DNA of 6,665 nt from an uncultured Eubacteriales bacterium (lineage in GTDB: Bacteria; Bacillota; Clostridia; Lachnospirales; Bianqueaceae), in the NCBI GenBank assembly GCA_902782895.1, contig CACZPA010000215.1, positions 1 through 6,665 on the forward strand, written 5' to 3'. Numbering within the stretch: the first letter of the stretch is position 1; each line of letters begins with the position of its first letter. Below, in pieces: positions 1-6,634 of the stretch. The notes under the pieces were generated by a model. It saw only the letters and a program-made list of their open reading frames with translations. It made no database searches and was not told the origin of the DNA. A program made the translations under genes and the position numbers.

Positions 1-1
1 A

Positions 2-1156
2 ATGTTTAACGCTGATTTAATCGGAGCACAGATTTATCAGGACTGGCCGCTGCACTATGATCCGCTGCTGCCGCAGACCGTTACGGATCCGGACGGGACA
101 GTTAAGACTCTTAATACAGGCGTCAGGATCCTCGAGAACGGAGACGTTGTTTTCACAATCTACGCGCCTACGGTAAAACAGGTCCAGGTGACCAGCAAGG
201 CTTTTAACTTCGAACTGACAAAGCAGGATGACGGCACCTTCACAGGGACACTTCCCTGGGATCCGATCAAGGCTGGCCCCCATTCCTTTGATTATATCCT
301 GGACGGCGCCTGCTTCCTGGATCCGTACGCGCCGATTTCCTGGCACCGTAACCGCCCGGTCAATTACATTGACATCCCGGATCCGGAGACGCCTTACATC
401 CATGTGCAGGATGTTCCCCACGGCAGCGTGACGCGCGAGATCTACTGGTCCCAGGCGATGAACCGCTATGAGCGCTGCATCGTCTATACGCCGCCGGGAT
501 ACATGAAGGGGACGGAATCCTATCCGGTGCTGTATCTGCAGCACGGCATGACGGAGAACGAAGTCACCTGGGAGTTCAACGGGCGGGTATCCGCGATCAT
601 GGACAACGGAATCGCCGCCGGTGAGATCGTGCCCTTCATTATCGTGATGAATAACGGTATGATCCGCTACAAGAGCGGGGAGAGGGCCTTTACGGACAAG
701 GCCTTCGGTGACAATCTGCTTGGAAGCTGTATCCCTTATATCGAGGAGCATTACCGGGTCAAGACCGGTCCGGAAAACCGCGCGATGGCGGGCCTTTCCA
801 TGGGGTCGACCCAGTCCAGTCTGATCGGACTGACGCATCCGGAGCTTTTCTCCGCGGTCGGCCTGTTCAGCGGATTTATGCGGGCGGTTTATGACGATTC
901 GCCGGAGAGCCTGGCACATCTGGCAGGCCTGAAGGATCCGGAGCAGTTCGCGCAGGATTACAAGGTCTTCTTCCGCGCGGTCGGCGACAAGGACAATCTG
1001 AAGGAACGCTTTGCCATGGACGATACCCTCTGCGCCCGTTACGGGATCGACAAGCTGCCGAATTATCACCGATATATCTACGCTAATCAGTTCCATGAAT
1101 TCGGCGCGTGGAGGAGAGCCCTGCACGATTTCGCGCCGCTGCTGTTCAGGTGGTAA
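2..1156 (+). CDS. Esterase family protein (enterochelin-esterase-like alpha/beta hydrolase) with N-terminal E-set/CBM48-like domain
   Basis: Protein of 384 residues. Residues about 40-125 form a beta-rich E-set/CBM48-like domain (pattern G-D-V-V-F-x-I-Y-A-P, then F-D-Y-I-L-D-G and L-D-P-Y-A), as seen in front of Fes-type esterases. Residues about 140-384 are the alpha/beta hydrolase. The nucleophile is S266 in the elbow GLSMGS; D331 (in GDKDN) is the likely acid and H365 (in QFHEFGAWRR) the likely base, followed by the D-F-x-P-L-L-F ending usual in this family. The triad looks complete, so the enzyme should be active as a carboxyl-ester hydrolase. Relatives act on ferulate, acetyl or siderophore esters, and the substrate here cannot be read from sequence. 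No signal peptide is present, so it is predicted cytoplasmic. Only one base precedes the ATG, so neither the start nor its ribosome binding site can be verified. It is the first gene of the visible operon, 27 bases before the epimerase gene. Confidence 0.88.
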   Translation: MFNADLIGAQIYQDWPLHYDPLLPQTVTDPDGTVKTLNTGVRILENGDVVFTIYAPTVKQVQVTSKAFNFELTKQDDGTFTGTLPWDPIKAGPHSFDYILDGACFLDPYAPISWHRNRPVNYIDIPDPETPYIHVQDVPHGSVTREIYWSQAMNRYERCIVYTPPGYMKGTESYPVLYLQHGMTENEVTWEFNGRVSAIMDNGIAAGEIVPFIIVMNNGMIRYKSGERAFTDKAFGDNLLGSCIPYIEEHYRVKTGPENRAMAGLSMGSTQSSLIGLTHPELFSAVGLFSGFMRAVYDDSPESLAHLAGLKDPEQFAQDYKVFFRAVGDKDNLKERFAMDDTLCARYGIDKLPNYHRYIYANQFHEFGAWRRALHDFAPLLFRW

Positions 1157-1167
1157 GAAATATCTGT

Positions 1168-1174
1168 AAAGGAG
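1168..1174 (+). promoter_or_regulatory. Ribosome binding site of the epimerase gene
   Basis: AAAGGAG lies nine bases before the ATG at 1184 and in the short gap after the esterase stop codon. It fixes the start of the epimerase and argues for translation from the same mRNA as the gene before it. Confidence 0.8.
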
Positions 1175-1183
1175 TATCGGATA

Positions 1184-2386
1184 ATGGATCACAATAAGCT
1201 CATGGAAGCTCGGGTCTGGATCCGGGATGAACTCGACCGTTGTGTACGTTTCTGGCTGGAAAACGGCATGGATAGAGTCCATGGAGGAGTTTATACATGT
1301 CTTGACCGTGAAGGAAAGGTCTATTCCACCGATAAGAGTGTCTGGATGCAGGGACGATGTGCTTGGGTCTTCGCCTGGCTTTGCAGACAGTATGGGGTGA
1401 AAGAGGAATGGCTTGCCGCCTCAAAAAGCTGTCTTGACTTTATGGAAGCATATTGCGTGAACCGTGAAGCCGGGAACCGTATGTATTTCACTGTCACAGC
1501 AGACGGCAGACCTCTCCGTCAGCGCAGGTATTATTATTCGGAGGCGTTTTATGCCATGGCCAATGCGGAATACTATGGGGTGACCGGTGACCGTGACTGT
1601 CTGGAACGCGCCAGAGAAGCCTATGAACTGTACTGGAAGCTTAGCCACGGCATGCCGGATCTGACCGGACTTGGACCTAAGACGATTCCTGAAACGCGTA
1701 CCGGACGCGCTTTCGGTATACCGATGATATATCTGAATGTCACAAGCGTGCTGATGCGCGTAGATCCTGATAGGCGCACGTTATATGAAGAACGGGCGGC
1801 AAACTGTGTGGAGAATATCTTCCGGTATCACGTTAAAGACGATCTGGGTTGTGTGCTTGAGAACGTAGGGCCGGAGGGAGAGGCCAGACTCGATATTACT
1901 GATGGACGCATCGTGAATCCGGGACATGATATTGAAAGTGTCTGGTTCCTGTTAGAACACGCCGGACGTACAGGAGATACCGGACTTGTGAATAAGGCCG
2001 AAGTAATATTTAATCGTGCCATAAATGCCGGCTGGGATCATGAATACGGCGGACTGCTGTACTTTGTGGACTGTCTGGGCCGTCCTCCGGAAGCCTACGA
2101 GCATGATATGAAACTCTGGTGGCCTCATAATGAGATCCTTATCTCCTCTTTGATGCTTTATAGGGATACCGGAAAAAAGGAGTACCTTGAATGGTTTTTC
2201 CGTACACTTGACTATAGCAAAGAGCATTTTTCCGATCCCTTATATGGTGAATGGTATGGATATCTGCGGCGTGACGGTAAACCGACGCAGCCGGCCTGCA
2301 AAGGATCAACTTATAAAGGCCCGTTCCATTTACCGCGCTGTCTGAGTCTGGTGGATCAAATGATCGGTGAGATTATCGGAGAATGA
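1184..2386 (+). CDS. N-acylglucosamine 2-epimerase (AGE/renin-binding-protein) family protein
   Basis: Protein of 400 residues, the usual length for the (alpha/alpha)6-barrel AGE family, which interconverts C2 epimers of free sugars such as GlcNAc and ManNAc in the cytoplasm. Family landmarks in order: W-M-Q-G-R with R58; R-x-Y-Y-Y-S-E-A-F near residues 112-121; G-H-D-I-E with H248 and E251; H307-D-M-K-L-W-W-P-H-N-E317; and K-G-P-F-H-L-P-R-C-L with H382. H248 and H382 match the two catalytic histidines known in the family. The W-W-P-H motif and the F-H-x-P-R-C-L motif resemble, from memory, the GlcNAc 2-epimerase/renin-binding branch more than cellobiose 2-epimerases (typically W-W-x-Q). That favours an N-acyl amino sugar as substrate, but mannose or another aldose is possible. 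An AAAGGAG site supports the start. The stop codon lies nine bases before the next gene, consistent with tight coupling. Confidence 0.92.
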   Translation: MDHNKLMEARVWIRDELDRCVRFWLENGMDRVHGGVYTCLDREGKVYSTDKSVWMQGRCAWVFAWLCRQYGVKEEWLAASKSCLDFMEAYCVNREAGNRMYFTVTADGRPLRQRRYYYSEAFYAMANAEYYGVTGDRDCLERAREAYELYWKLSHGMPDLTGLGPKTIPETRTGRAFGIPMIYLNVTSVLMRVDPDRRTLYEERAANCVENIFRYHVKDDLGCVLENVGPEGEARLDITDGRIVNPGHDIESVWFLLEHAGRTGDTGLVNKAEVIFNRAINAGWDHEYGGLLYFVDCLGRPPEAYEHDMKLWWPHNEILISSLMLYRDTGKKEYLEWFFRTLDYSKEHFSDPLYGEWYGYLRRDGKPTQPACKGSTYKGPFHLPRCLSLVDQMIGEIIGE

Positions 2387-2388
2387 GG
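2384..2388 (+). promoter_or_regulatory. Ribosome binding site of the oxidoreductase gene, overlapping the epimerase stop codon
   Basis: TGAGG includes the TGA stop of the epimerase gene and sits seven bases before the ATG at 2396. Ribosomes terminating on the first gene would cover this site, so translational coupling is likely (inference from spacing). Confidence 0.6.
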
Positions 2389-2395
2389 CGAGATT

Positions 2396-3892
2396 ATGGT
2401 ATTGTCCTATGATGTAGCTGTTATAGGCGGGAGCCTTGGCGGGGTACAGGCGGCAAGAGCGGCCTGTGAGAGCGGGATGCGTGTTTTCCTGTGTGAGGAA
2501 ACGGACTGGATCGGGGGCCAGATGACGAGTCAGGCTGTACCACCGGATGAAAATCAATGGATCGAAACGCAGGGAGCGACCGACAGTTATCGGCAATTCC
2601 GCGAGGATATACGTAGCCTCTATTACAACGATCCTTCAGCATCAGACCTTTTGAAGGAGCAAAGGCCGCTGAATCCAGGTAAATGCTGGGTGAGCAGGAT
2701 CGGACTCGATCCGAGGATGGCGCATCGGCTGCTTACACAGTCGCTGCAGCCGTATCTGGATCAGGGACTGCTGACGCTTCATCTGGAAACACGCTGTGTT
2801 GCGGCGGAAGTACGAGATGATCAGGTGATTTCGGTTATGGTCGAGGATTCTGAAGGTCACCGTTCGCAGATCAAGGCAAGTTATTTCCTTGACGCGACGG
2901 ATAAAGGGGATCTCTTGCCGATTACAGGGACTGAATACCGGGTCGGTGCGGAATCCCGGGAAGAAACCGGAGAGCCGCATGCCGCAATCAAAGCGGATCC
3001 GGCAGATCAGCAGCCGATTACCTGGGTAGCGGCCCTGCGTCTGGATAAGGAAAGGACGCCGATGGAAAAACCGGCGGATTACGATCGCTTCGCTGCTTTG
3101 ACGATTAAAGACTATCCGCTGCTCGGCTGGAACGCCTGGAGTGCACATGGATTGACACATTTCGCATTCTATGACAACGAGCCCGGAGCTTCTGATCTGG
3201 GACTCTGGCGATATCGCCGGATTCAGTATCCGCCTTATTTTACTGACGGAAGACCGGAGATCACACTGCTGAACTGGCCGCAGAATGATTATAGTTTCGG
3301 GAATATTATCGATGATCCATTGGCTGAACAGCATGCGGAAGAAGCTAAAGAACTGACGAAATGCTGTGTTTACTGGCTGTGGGAACAGGGATACCCCGTC
3401 CGGCTTGACGGAACAATGATCGGAACAGAGGATGGTCTGGCTAAAGCGCCTTACATCCGGGAATCCAGGAGAATCGTCAGTAGAAAAACCATTGTCGAGC
3501 AGGATATCACAAAAGAATGGAATTTCGAGCCCAGACGTCTTAGGGACAGTGTCGGCGTGGGGCATTATGCCATGGATCTGCATTCAACGACGGTAACAAG
3601 GACTTCCATGTACGCGGCGACACAGCCCTTTGAGATTCCCTTGAATGCTATGATACCCATCCGGATGCGCAATCTGCTTCCCGCGTGTAAGAATATCGGA
3701 GCTACGCATCTTACCGGCGGTTGTTTCCGGCTGCATCCTGTGGAATGGACGATTGGAGAGGCAGCGGGATATCTGGCAGCTTATTGCGTGAGAAATGCAT
3801 TGACTCCTGTACAAGTCGCGGATCAGTATCTTTCTGATTTCCAGCAGCTGCTTTTGGATCATGGCTTCCAGCTGCACTGGAAAGACATTTAA
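2396..3892 (+). CDS. FAD-dependent oxidoreductase (FAD_oxidored type)
   Basis: Protein of 498 residues. Residues 5-20 are a Rossmann dinucleotide-binding start (Y-D-V-A-V-I-G-G-S-L-G-G), with Ser at position 13 where the classical motif has its middle Gly; this subfamily, as I recall it, often has Ser or Thr there. E34/E35 at the end of the second strand would bind the FAD ribose. It continues with D-W-I-G-G-Q-M-T-S-Q (37-46) and P-P-D-E (49-52). D166-A-T-D-K-G-D-L-L-P175 is the second typical motif. N433-I-G-A-T-H-L-T-G-G-C-F-R-L-H-P448 followed by W-T-I-G-E-A-A-G (451-458) is the C-terminal FAD/substrate block. No signal peptide or membrane segment is seen, so it is cytoplasmic. Members of this family are largely uncharacterised and often lie in carbohydrate-use loci. 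It may oxidise a sugar or sugar acid, but neither substrate nor electron acceptor can be told from sequence. It lies between the epimerase (9-base gap) and the DUF4127 gene (12-base gap). Confidence 0.9.
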   Translation: MVLSYDVAVIGGSLGGVQAARAACESGMRVFLCEETDWIGGQMTSQAVPPDENQWIETQGATDSYRQFREDIRSLYYNDPSASDLLKEQRPLNPGKCWVSRIGLDPRMAHRLLTQSLQPYLDQGLLTLHLETRCVAAEVRDDQVISVMVEDSEGHRSQIKASYFLDATDKGDLLPITGTEYRVGAESREETGEPHAAIKADPADQQPITWVAALRLDKERTPMEKPADYDRFAALTIKDYPLLGWNAWSAHGLTHFAFYDNEPGASDLGLWRYRRIQYPPYFTDGRPEITLLNWPQNDYSFGNIIDDPLAEQHAEEAKELTKCCVYWLWEQGYPVRLDGTMIGTEDGLAKAPYIRESRRIVSRKTIVEQDITKEWNFEPRRLRDSVGVGHYAMDLHSTTVTRTSMYAATQPFEIPLNAMIPIRMRNLLPACKNIGATHLTGGCFRLHPVEWTIGEAAGYLAAYCVRNALTPVQVADQYLSDFQQLLLDHGFQLHWKDI

Positions 3893-3904
3893 GAGAGTAA
3901 CGTT

Positions 3905-5422
3905 ATGAAGAAAGTTGTATATCTGCCAATGGATGAACGGCCGTGCAACATGCTTTTTCCGCCAAGCTTGTTCGGGGATGCCATGATGATCCGTACTCCT
4001 TCTGCCCTCGGCAATAAGAAGGTACCGTCGGATCCGGAAGAAGTTCGCGGTTTTCTGCTGACAGAATCACGGGACGCGGACGGCCTTATTCTATCCATGG
4101 ATCAGCTGCTTTACGGTGGTCTGATCCCCTCCCGGCTGCATTATCTTGACCGGGAGACTGTTATGAAGCGATTGGATGTGATCCGACAGATTAAGAAAGA
4201 GCATCCCTCGCTTTTGATCTACGCTTATCAGTGTATCATGCGCTGTCCCAGGTATTCCAGTTCGGATGAGGAACCGGATTACTATGCGGATTGCGGACGG
4301 GAGATCTATCTTCTGGGAGACGCGAGACATCGCTTTCGTTTGGGGCTGTGCCAGGAAAACGAAGTGGAGGAGATCAGCGGACGTGTACCTCAGGAAGCAC
4401 TTCGGGATTACCTGAGCCGCCGGGAGTTCAATTTGAGTTTTGATCTGGAAACAGTTGAGCTGGTTGCGGACGGAACCATCGATTTTCTTGTGTTTCCTCA
4501 GGACGACAGTGCCCGTTACGGATTTACCGCGATGGATCAGGAAAAGATCCGGAAACGGATCTCCGACCTTCACCTTGGAATGAAGGCTTTGATGTATCCC
4601 GGAGCCGATGAATTGGGACTGACAATGATGAGTCGGATACTGCTGCATTTTTGCGGGAAGAGGCCGCTGGTATATGTTAAAACGGCGGCAACCGGTTCAC
4701 TGATGGAAATACCGCCATTTGAAGACAGACCTCTCGGAGAAACCATCAAGTATCATTTGATCGCGGCCGGATGCCGGATGGCCTTAAGCCCGGGTGAAGC
4801 GGATATTATTCTCGGGATTTCTTATCCCGGCCGAAACGGAAGATCCGGCGTTGTGTGGCCTGAGTCGGATCCGGGATATACTGTGGAGCGGAACCTTGCT
4901 GAATTTGTGCTGTTCCTGGAGGATACACTGGAAAGGGGCAAGACAGTGACGCTGGCGGATAATGCTTATGCGAACGGCGGAGATCCGGAGCTGATATCTA
5001 TGTTGGACCAGCAAGGGATGCTCTCTCGTCTTCACGGCTATTCCGGATGGAATACTTCTTCCAATACCTTGGGAACTGCGATAGCGGAAGGTGTCCATGC
5101 GTTGATCGTCGGGATGACGCAAGGGCATTGGGACTTCTTGGCATTGCGTTATCTGGAAGATATCTGTTATGACAGCGTCGTGCGTCAGCAGATCACAAAG
5201 GATGATTTGCCCAAGCGGGGATTTGATTATTTTAATGTAGGAGAGCAGCGGGGAGAGATCAGTGAACTGGTTCGGACGCATCTGCTTCAGGCTGCCAAAG
5301 AATTCTTGCCCAGTATCGCTGACCAATTGGTTATACTTGATACGTGGATGCCCTGGTCCCGGATGTTTGAAGTAGGATTATCGATACGATGGAATTGTCC
5401 CGCAGAGGGTCCGACAATCTGA
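3905..5422 (+). CDS. DUF4127 family protein, function unknown
   Basis: Protein of 505 residues, full length for the DUF4127 family. The N-terminus has the family signature Y-L-P-M-D-E-R-P-C-N (residues 6-15). Further polar, probably conserved blocks are M65-D-Q-L-L-Y-G-G-L-I-P-S-R77, G-A-D235-E-L-G-L, D352-N-A-Y-A-N-G-G-D360 and G381-W-N-T-S-S-N-T-L-G. The end, P-W-S-R-M-F-E-V-G-L, also matches my recollection of the family. No signal peptide or membrane segment is apparent, so it is predicted cytoplasmic. The many invariant-looking Asp, Asn, Arg and Trp residues suggest an enzyme rather than a structural protein, but no reaction is known to me. Its place between an FAD oxidoreductase and an SGNH hydrolase suggests a step in sugar or glycan breakdown (inference). 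The start is supported by a modest GAGAG site at 3893-3897, directly after the previous stop codon and seven bases before the ATG. Confidence 0.88.
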   Translation: MKKVVYLPMDERPCNMLFPPSLFGDAMMIRTPSALGNKKVPSDPEEVRGFLLTESRDADGLILSMDQLLYGGLIPSRLHYLDRETVMKRLDVIRQIKKEHPSLLIYAYQCIMRCPRYSSSDEEPDYYADCGREIYLLGDARHRFRLGLCQENEVEEISGRVPQEALRDYLSRREFNLSFDLETVELVADGTIDFLVFPQDDSARYGFTAMDQEKIRKRISDLHLGMKALMYPGADELGLTMMSRILLHFCGKRPLVYVKTAATGSLMEIPPFEDRPLGETIKYHLIAAGCRMALSPGEADIILGISYPGRNGRSGVVWPESDPGYTVERNLAEFVLFLEDTLERGKTVTLADNAYANGGDPELISMLDQQGMLSRLHGYSGWNTSSNTLGTAIAEGVHALIVGMTQGHWDFLALRYLEDICYDSVVRQQITKDDLPKRGFDYFNVGEQRGEISELVRTHLLQAAKEFLPSIADQLVILDTWMPWSRMFEVGLSIRWNCPAEGPTI

Positions 5423-5474
5423 ATGAAAAAAGACTAAATCACGACCATCATACGGTGAGGAAGATATATCCATC
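5423..5474 (+). other. Intergenic gap, the longest in the operon, with a four-codon ORF
   Basis: This 52-base gap separates the DUF4127 and SGNH genes. Directly after the DUF4127 stop codon (TGA 5420-5422) comes ATG-AAA-AAA-GAC-TAA (5423-5437), a four-codon frame. No convincing hairpin terminator or -35/-10 pair is seen. GAGGAAG at 5457-5463 is the probable SD of the SGNH gene. Confidence 0.5.
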
Positions 5475-6545
5475 ATGGCGGAGTGGCTTTTGAAACAGTA
5501 TTCTTCCTCTACGCTCGCCGCGGGAGGCGTTCATATGCTGTTCCCTTCGGACGGAGAGACGCGGACCGGTCGGGTCTATAATAAGCTCTATGTAGAAGGA
5601 ATATATGATTTTGCGTTTCTGTTTTCCTGTATTACGGATTCAACCTTCGCGGATGGAGCAGAGATCGTCAGAGATATGCCTGCAGGTCCCTGGGTCATTT
5701 ACAGTGCCTCTGTCGCTGTTTCCGATACGGCGGATCCGGTCAAAGATAAGGTGGCGCGGACCGAATTGCGCTTTGGCGGGAAGAACAGGAAGAATGTTGC
5801 TTCGGGAGAGATTTTCGCGACCGATCCGGTTCGTCTAAGCGTCAAAAAGGGACAGTATCTTGGGATCGAGCTTACGTATGCCGGCCGGCTTCTTCCCAGC
5901 CATAGAGAGAGTATTGTTCCGATCTTCCGGCAGACTCCGGAGGGGTGGGTCCCGGATCCGGATATGCCGATTCCGTCTATGACCGGCTGTACAAGAGAGG
6001 TGACGACACGGGTGTGCTTCTGGGGAGATTCCATTACTCAGGGAATCGGTACTCCCTTCGATAGCTATACATACTATGCGGCCCGCACAGCTGAATTGAT
6101 CGGATATGGCGGAATTGCTTACCGGAACATCGGTATGGGGTGGGCCCGCGCCGATGATGCGGCGGCGGGCGGTATCTGGATGGAGCAGGCAAAGCAGAAT
6201 GACATCGTTTCGGTCTGTTTCGGTGTAAACGATCTTCAGAACGGTTTCTCGGAAGAAGAGCTGATAGAGAATCTCGTCAAGATCGTAGCGGAGCTGAAGT
6301 CGGCAGGATGCAGCGTTTTGGTCCAGACGGTACCTCCCTTCGGGAACGATCCCGAGTTTGAAAGAAAACGTCAGATCGTTAACCGGTTTATCCTGAACGA
6401 TTCAAGACTGGGGGGCGGATGCGGTTTTCGACTGCGGGAGGGTTCTCGGGATGCCGGGAGCGCCGCAGCTTGCGAGATACGGAGACCATCCGGACGCGGA
6501 AGGCTGCAGACTATGGGCGGAGGCCCTTGCACCGGTGCTGAATAA
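5475..6545 (+). pseudogene. SGNH/GDSL hydrolase family protein, C-terminus frameshifted
   Basis: As written the frame gives 356 residues, but only about the first 313 look genuine. Residues about 35-165 form the beta-rich N-terminal domain found in some Firmicute SGNH proteins (L-Y-V-E-G-x-Y-D-F-A-F-L-F-S, D-S-T-F-A-D-G). The SGNH domain then follows: block I F-W-G-D-S186-I-T-Q-G-I-G with the nucleophile Ser; block II around N-I-G-M-G-W; block III F-G-V-N252-D with the oxyanion Asn; and V-Q-T-V-P-P-F. After L312 the frame passes a six-G run (6410-6415) and degenerates into G/R-rich residues ending at TAA 6543-6545. The missing end, with the catalytic His, is present in the +1 frame. Removing one G would give a protein of about 367 residues. 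Relatives are carbohydrate deacetylases or esterases; no signal peptide is seen. The start at 5475 has GAGGAAG at 5457-5463, a somewhat long spacing of 11 bases. The break may be a true mutation or a homopolymer error in the sequence. Confidence 0.82.
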
Positions 6546-6600
6546 ATTGATCACACAGAAAAAGGAGACTGCTGTATGTGAACCGACCCCCAAAAGTTAG
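6409..6600 (+). pseudogene. Out-of-frame C-terminal part of the SGNH hydrolase, running into the IS
   Basis: Read in the frame of position 6409, this stretch encodes W-G-A-D-A-V-F-D-C-G-R-V-L-G followed by Y-G-D-H-P-D-A-E-G-C-R-L-W-A-E-A-L. The H-P-D-A-E-G block, with His at 6487-6489, matches SGNH block V, which carries the catalytic His. It therefore belongs to the gene starting at 5475 and is separated from it by one extra base in the G run. The frame stays open through the operon's ribosome binding site and over the IS boundary, ending at TAG 6598-6600. The last seven residues (C-E-P-T-P-K-S) are IS-encoded. The original stop was probably a TGA at 6577-6579 overlapping the next ATG, lost when the IS entered (inference). 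Confidence 0.75.
6561..6578 (+). promoter_or_regulatory. Orphan ribosome binding site and ATG of an interrupted downstream gene
   Basis: AAAGGAG (6561-6567) lies eight bases before ATG 6576-6578, an excellent start signal placed as expected for the next gene of the operon. The ATG is followed at once by TGA and then by IS sequence, so no protein of the original gene can be made from it here. The identity of that gene is not visible in the window. Confidence 0.65.
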
Positions 6601-6629
6601 ACCTAAAATCTAATGATTGGAGGTCGGTT
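6581..6629 (+). repeat. 8-bp perfect inverted repeat in the IS left end
   Basis: AACCGACC (6581-6588) is exactly complementary to GGTCGGTT (6622-6629), separated by 33 bases. The right arm covers the last two bases of the GGAGG (6619-6623) ribosome binding site of orfA. RNA entering from the operon could thus fold over the transposase start (inference). Confidence 0.6.
6619..6623 (+). promoter_or_regulatory. Ribosome binding site of IS orfA
   Basis: GGAGG lies 11 bases before the ATG at 6635 and partly inside the right arm of the inverted repeat 6581-6588/6622-6629. It supports the orfA start. Confidence 0.6.
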
Positions 6630-6634
6630 TTTGT

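Noticed and set aside
85..970. Recurring GGATCCG strings, which could look like a dispersed repeat
   Set aside because: They are mostly in-frame GAT-CCG codons for Asp-Pro pairs in unrelated protein contexts, with no constant spacing.
1157..1183. Possible promoter or terminator between the first two genes
   Set aside because: The 27-base gap holds a ribosome binding site but no hairpin with a T run and no -35/-10 pair.
17..1282. Long open frame of 421 codons on the minus strand over the esterase gene
   Set aside because: It lies antisense to a gene with a complete catalytic triad and recognisable domains. Its translation shows no known motif and it runs into the next gene; it is explained by the base composition of the + strand gene.
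2642..3583. Minus-strand open frame of 313 codons inside the oxidoreductase gene
   Set aside because: It is antisense to conserved FAD-binding sequence and its product is rich in R, S, P and C with no family resemblance.
4091..5326. Minus-strand frames of 185 and 180 codons inside the DUF4127 gene
   Set aside because: They are shadows of the conserved coding gene; no ribosome binding site or recognisable protein was seen.
6402..6593. Minus-strand frame of 63 codons over the SGNH end
   Set aside because: It spans the junction between the host gene and the IS, has no recognisable motif and lies opposite the block V coding sequence.
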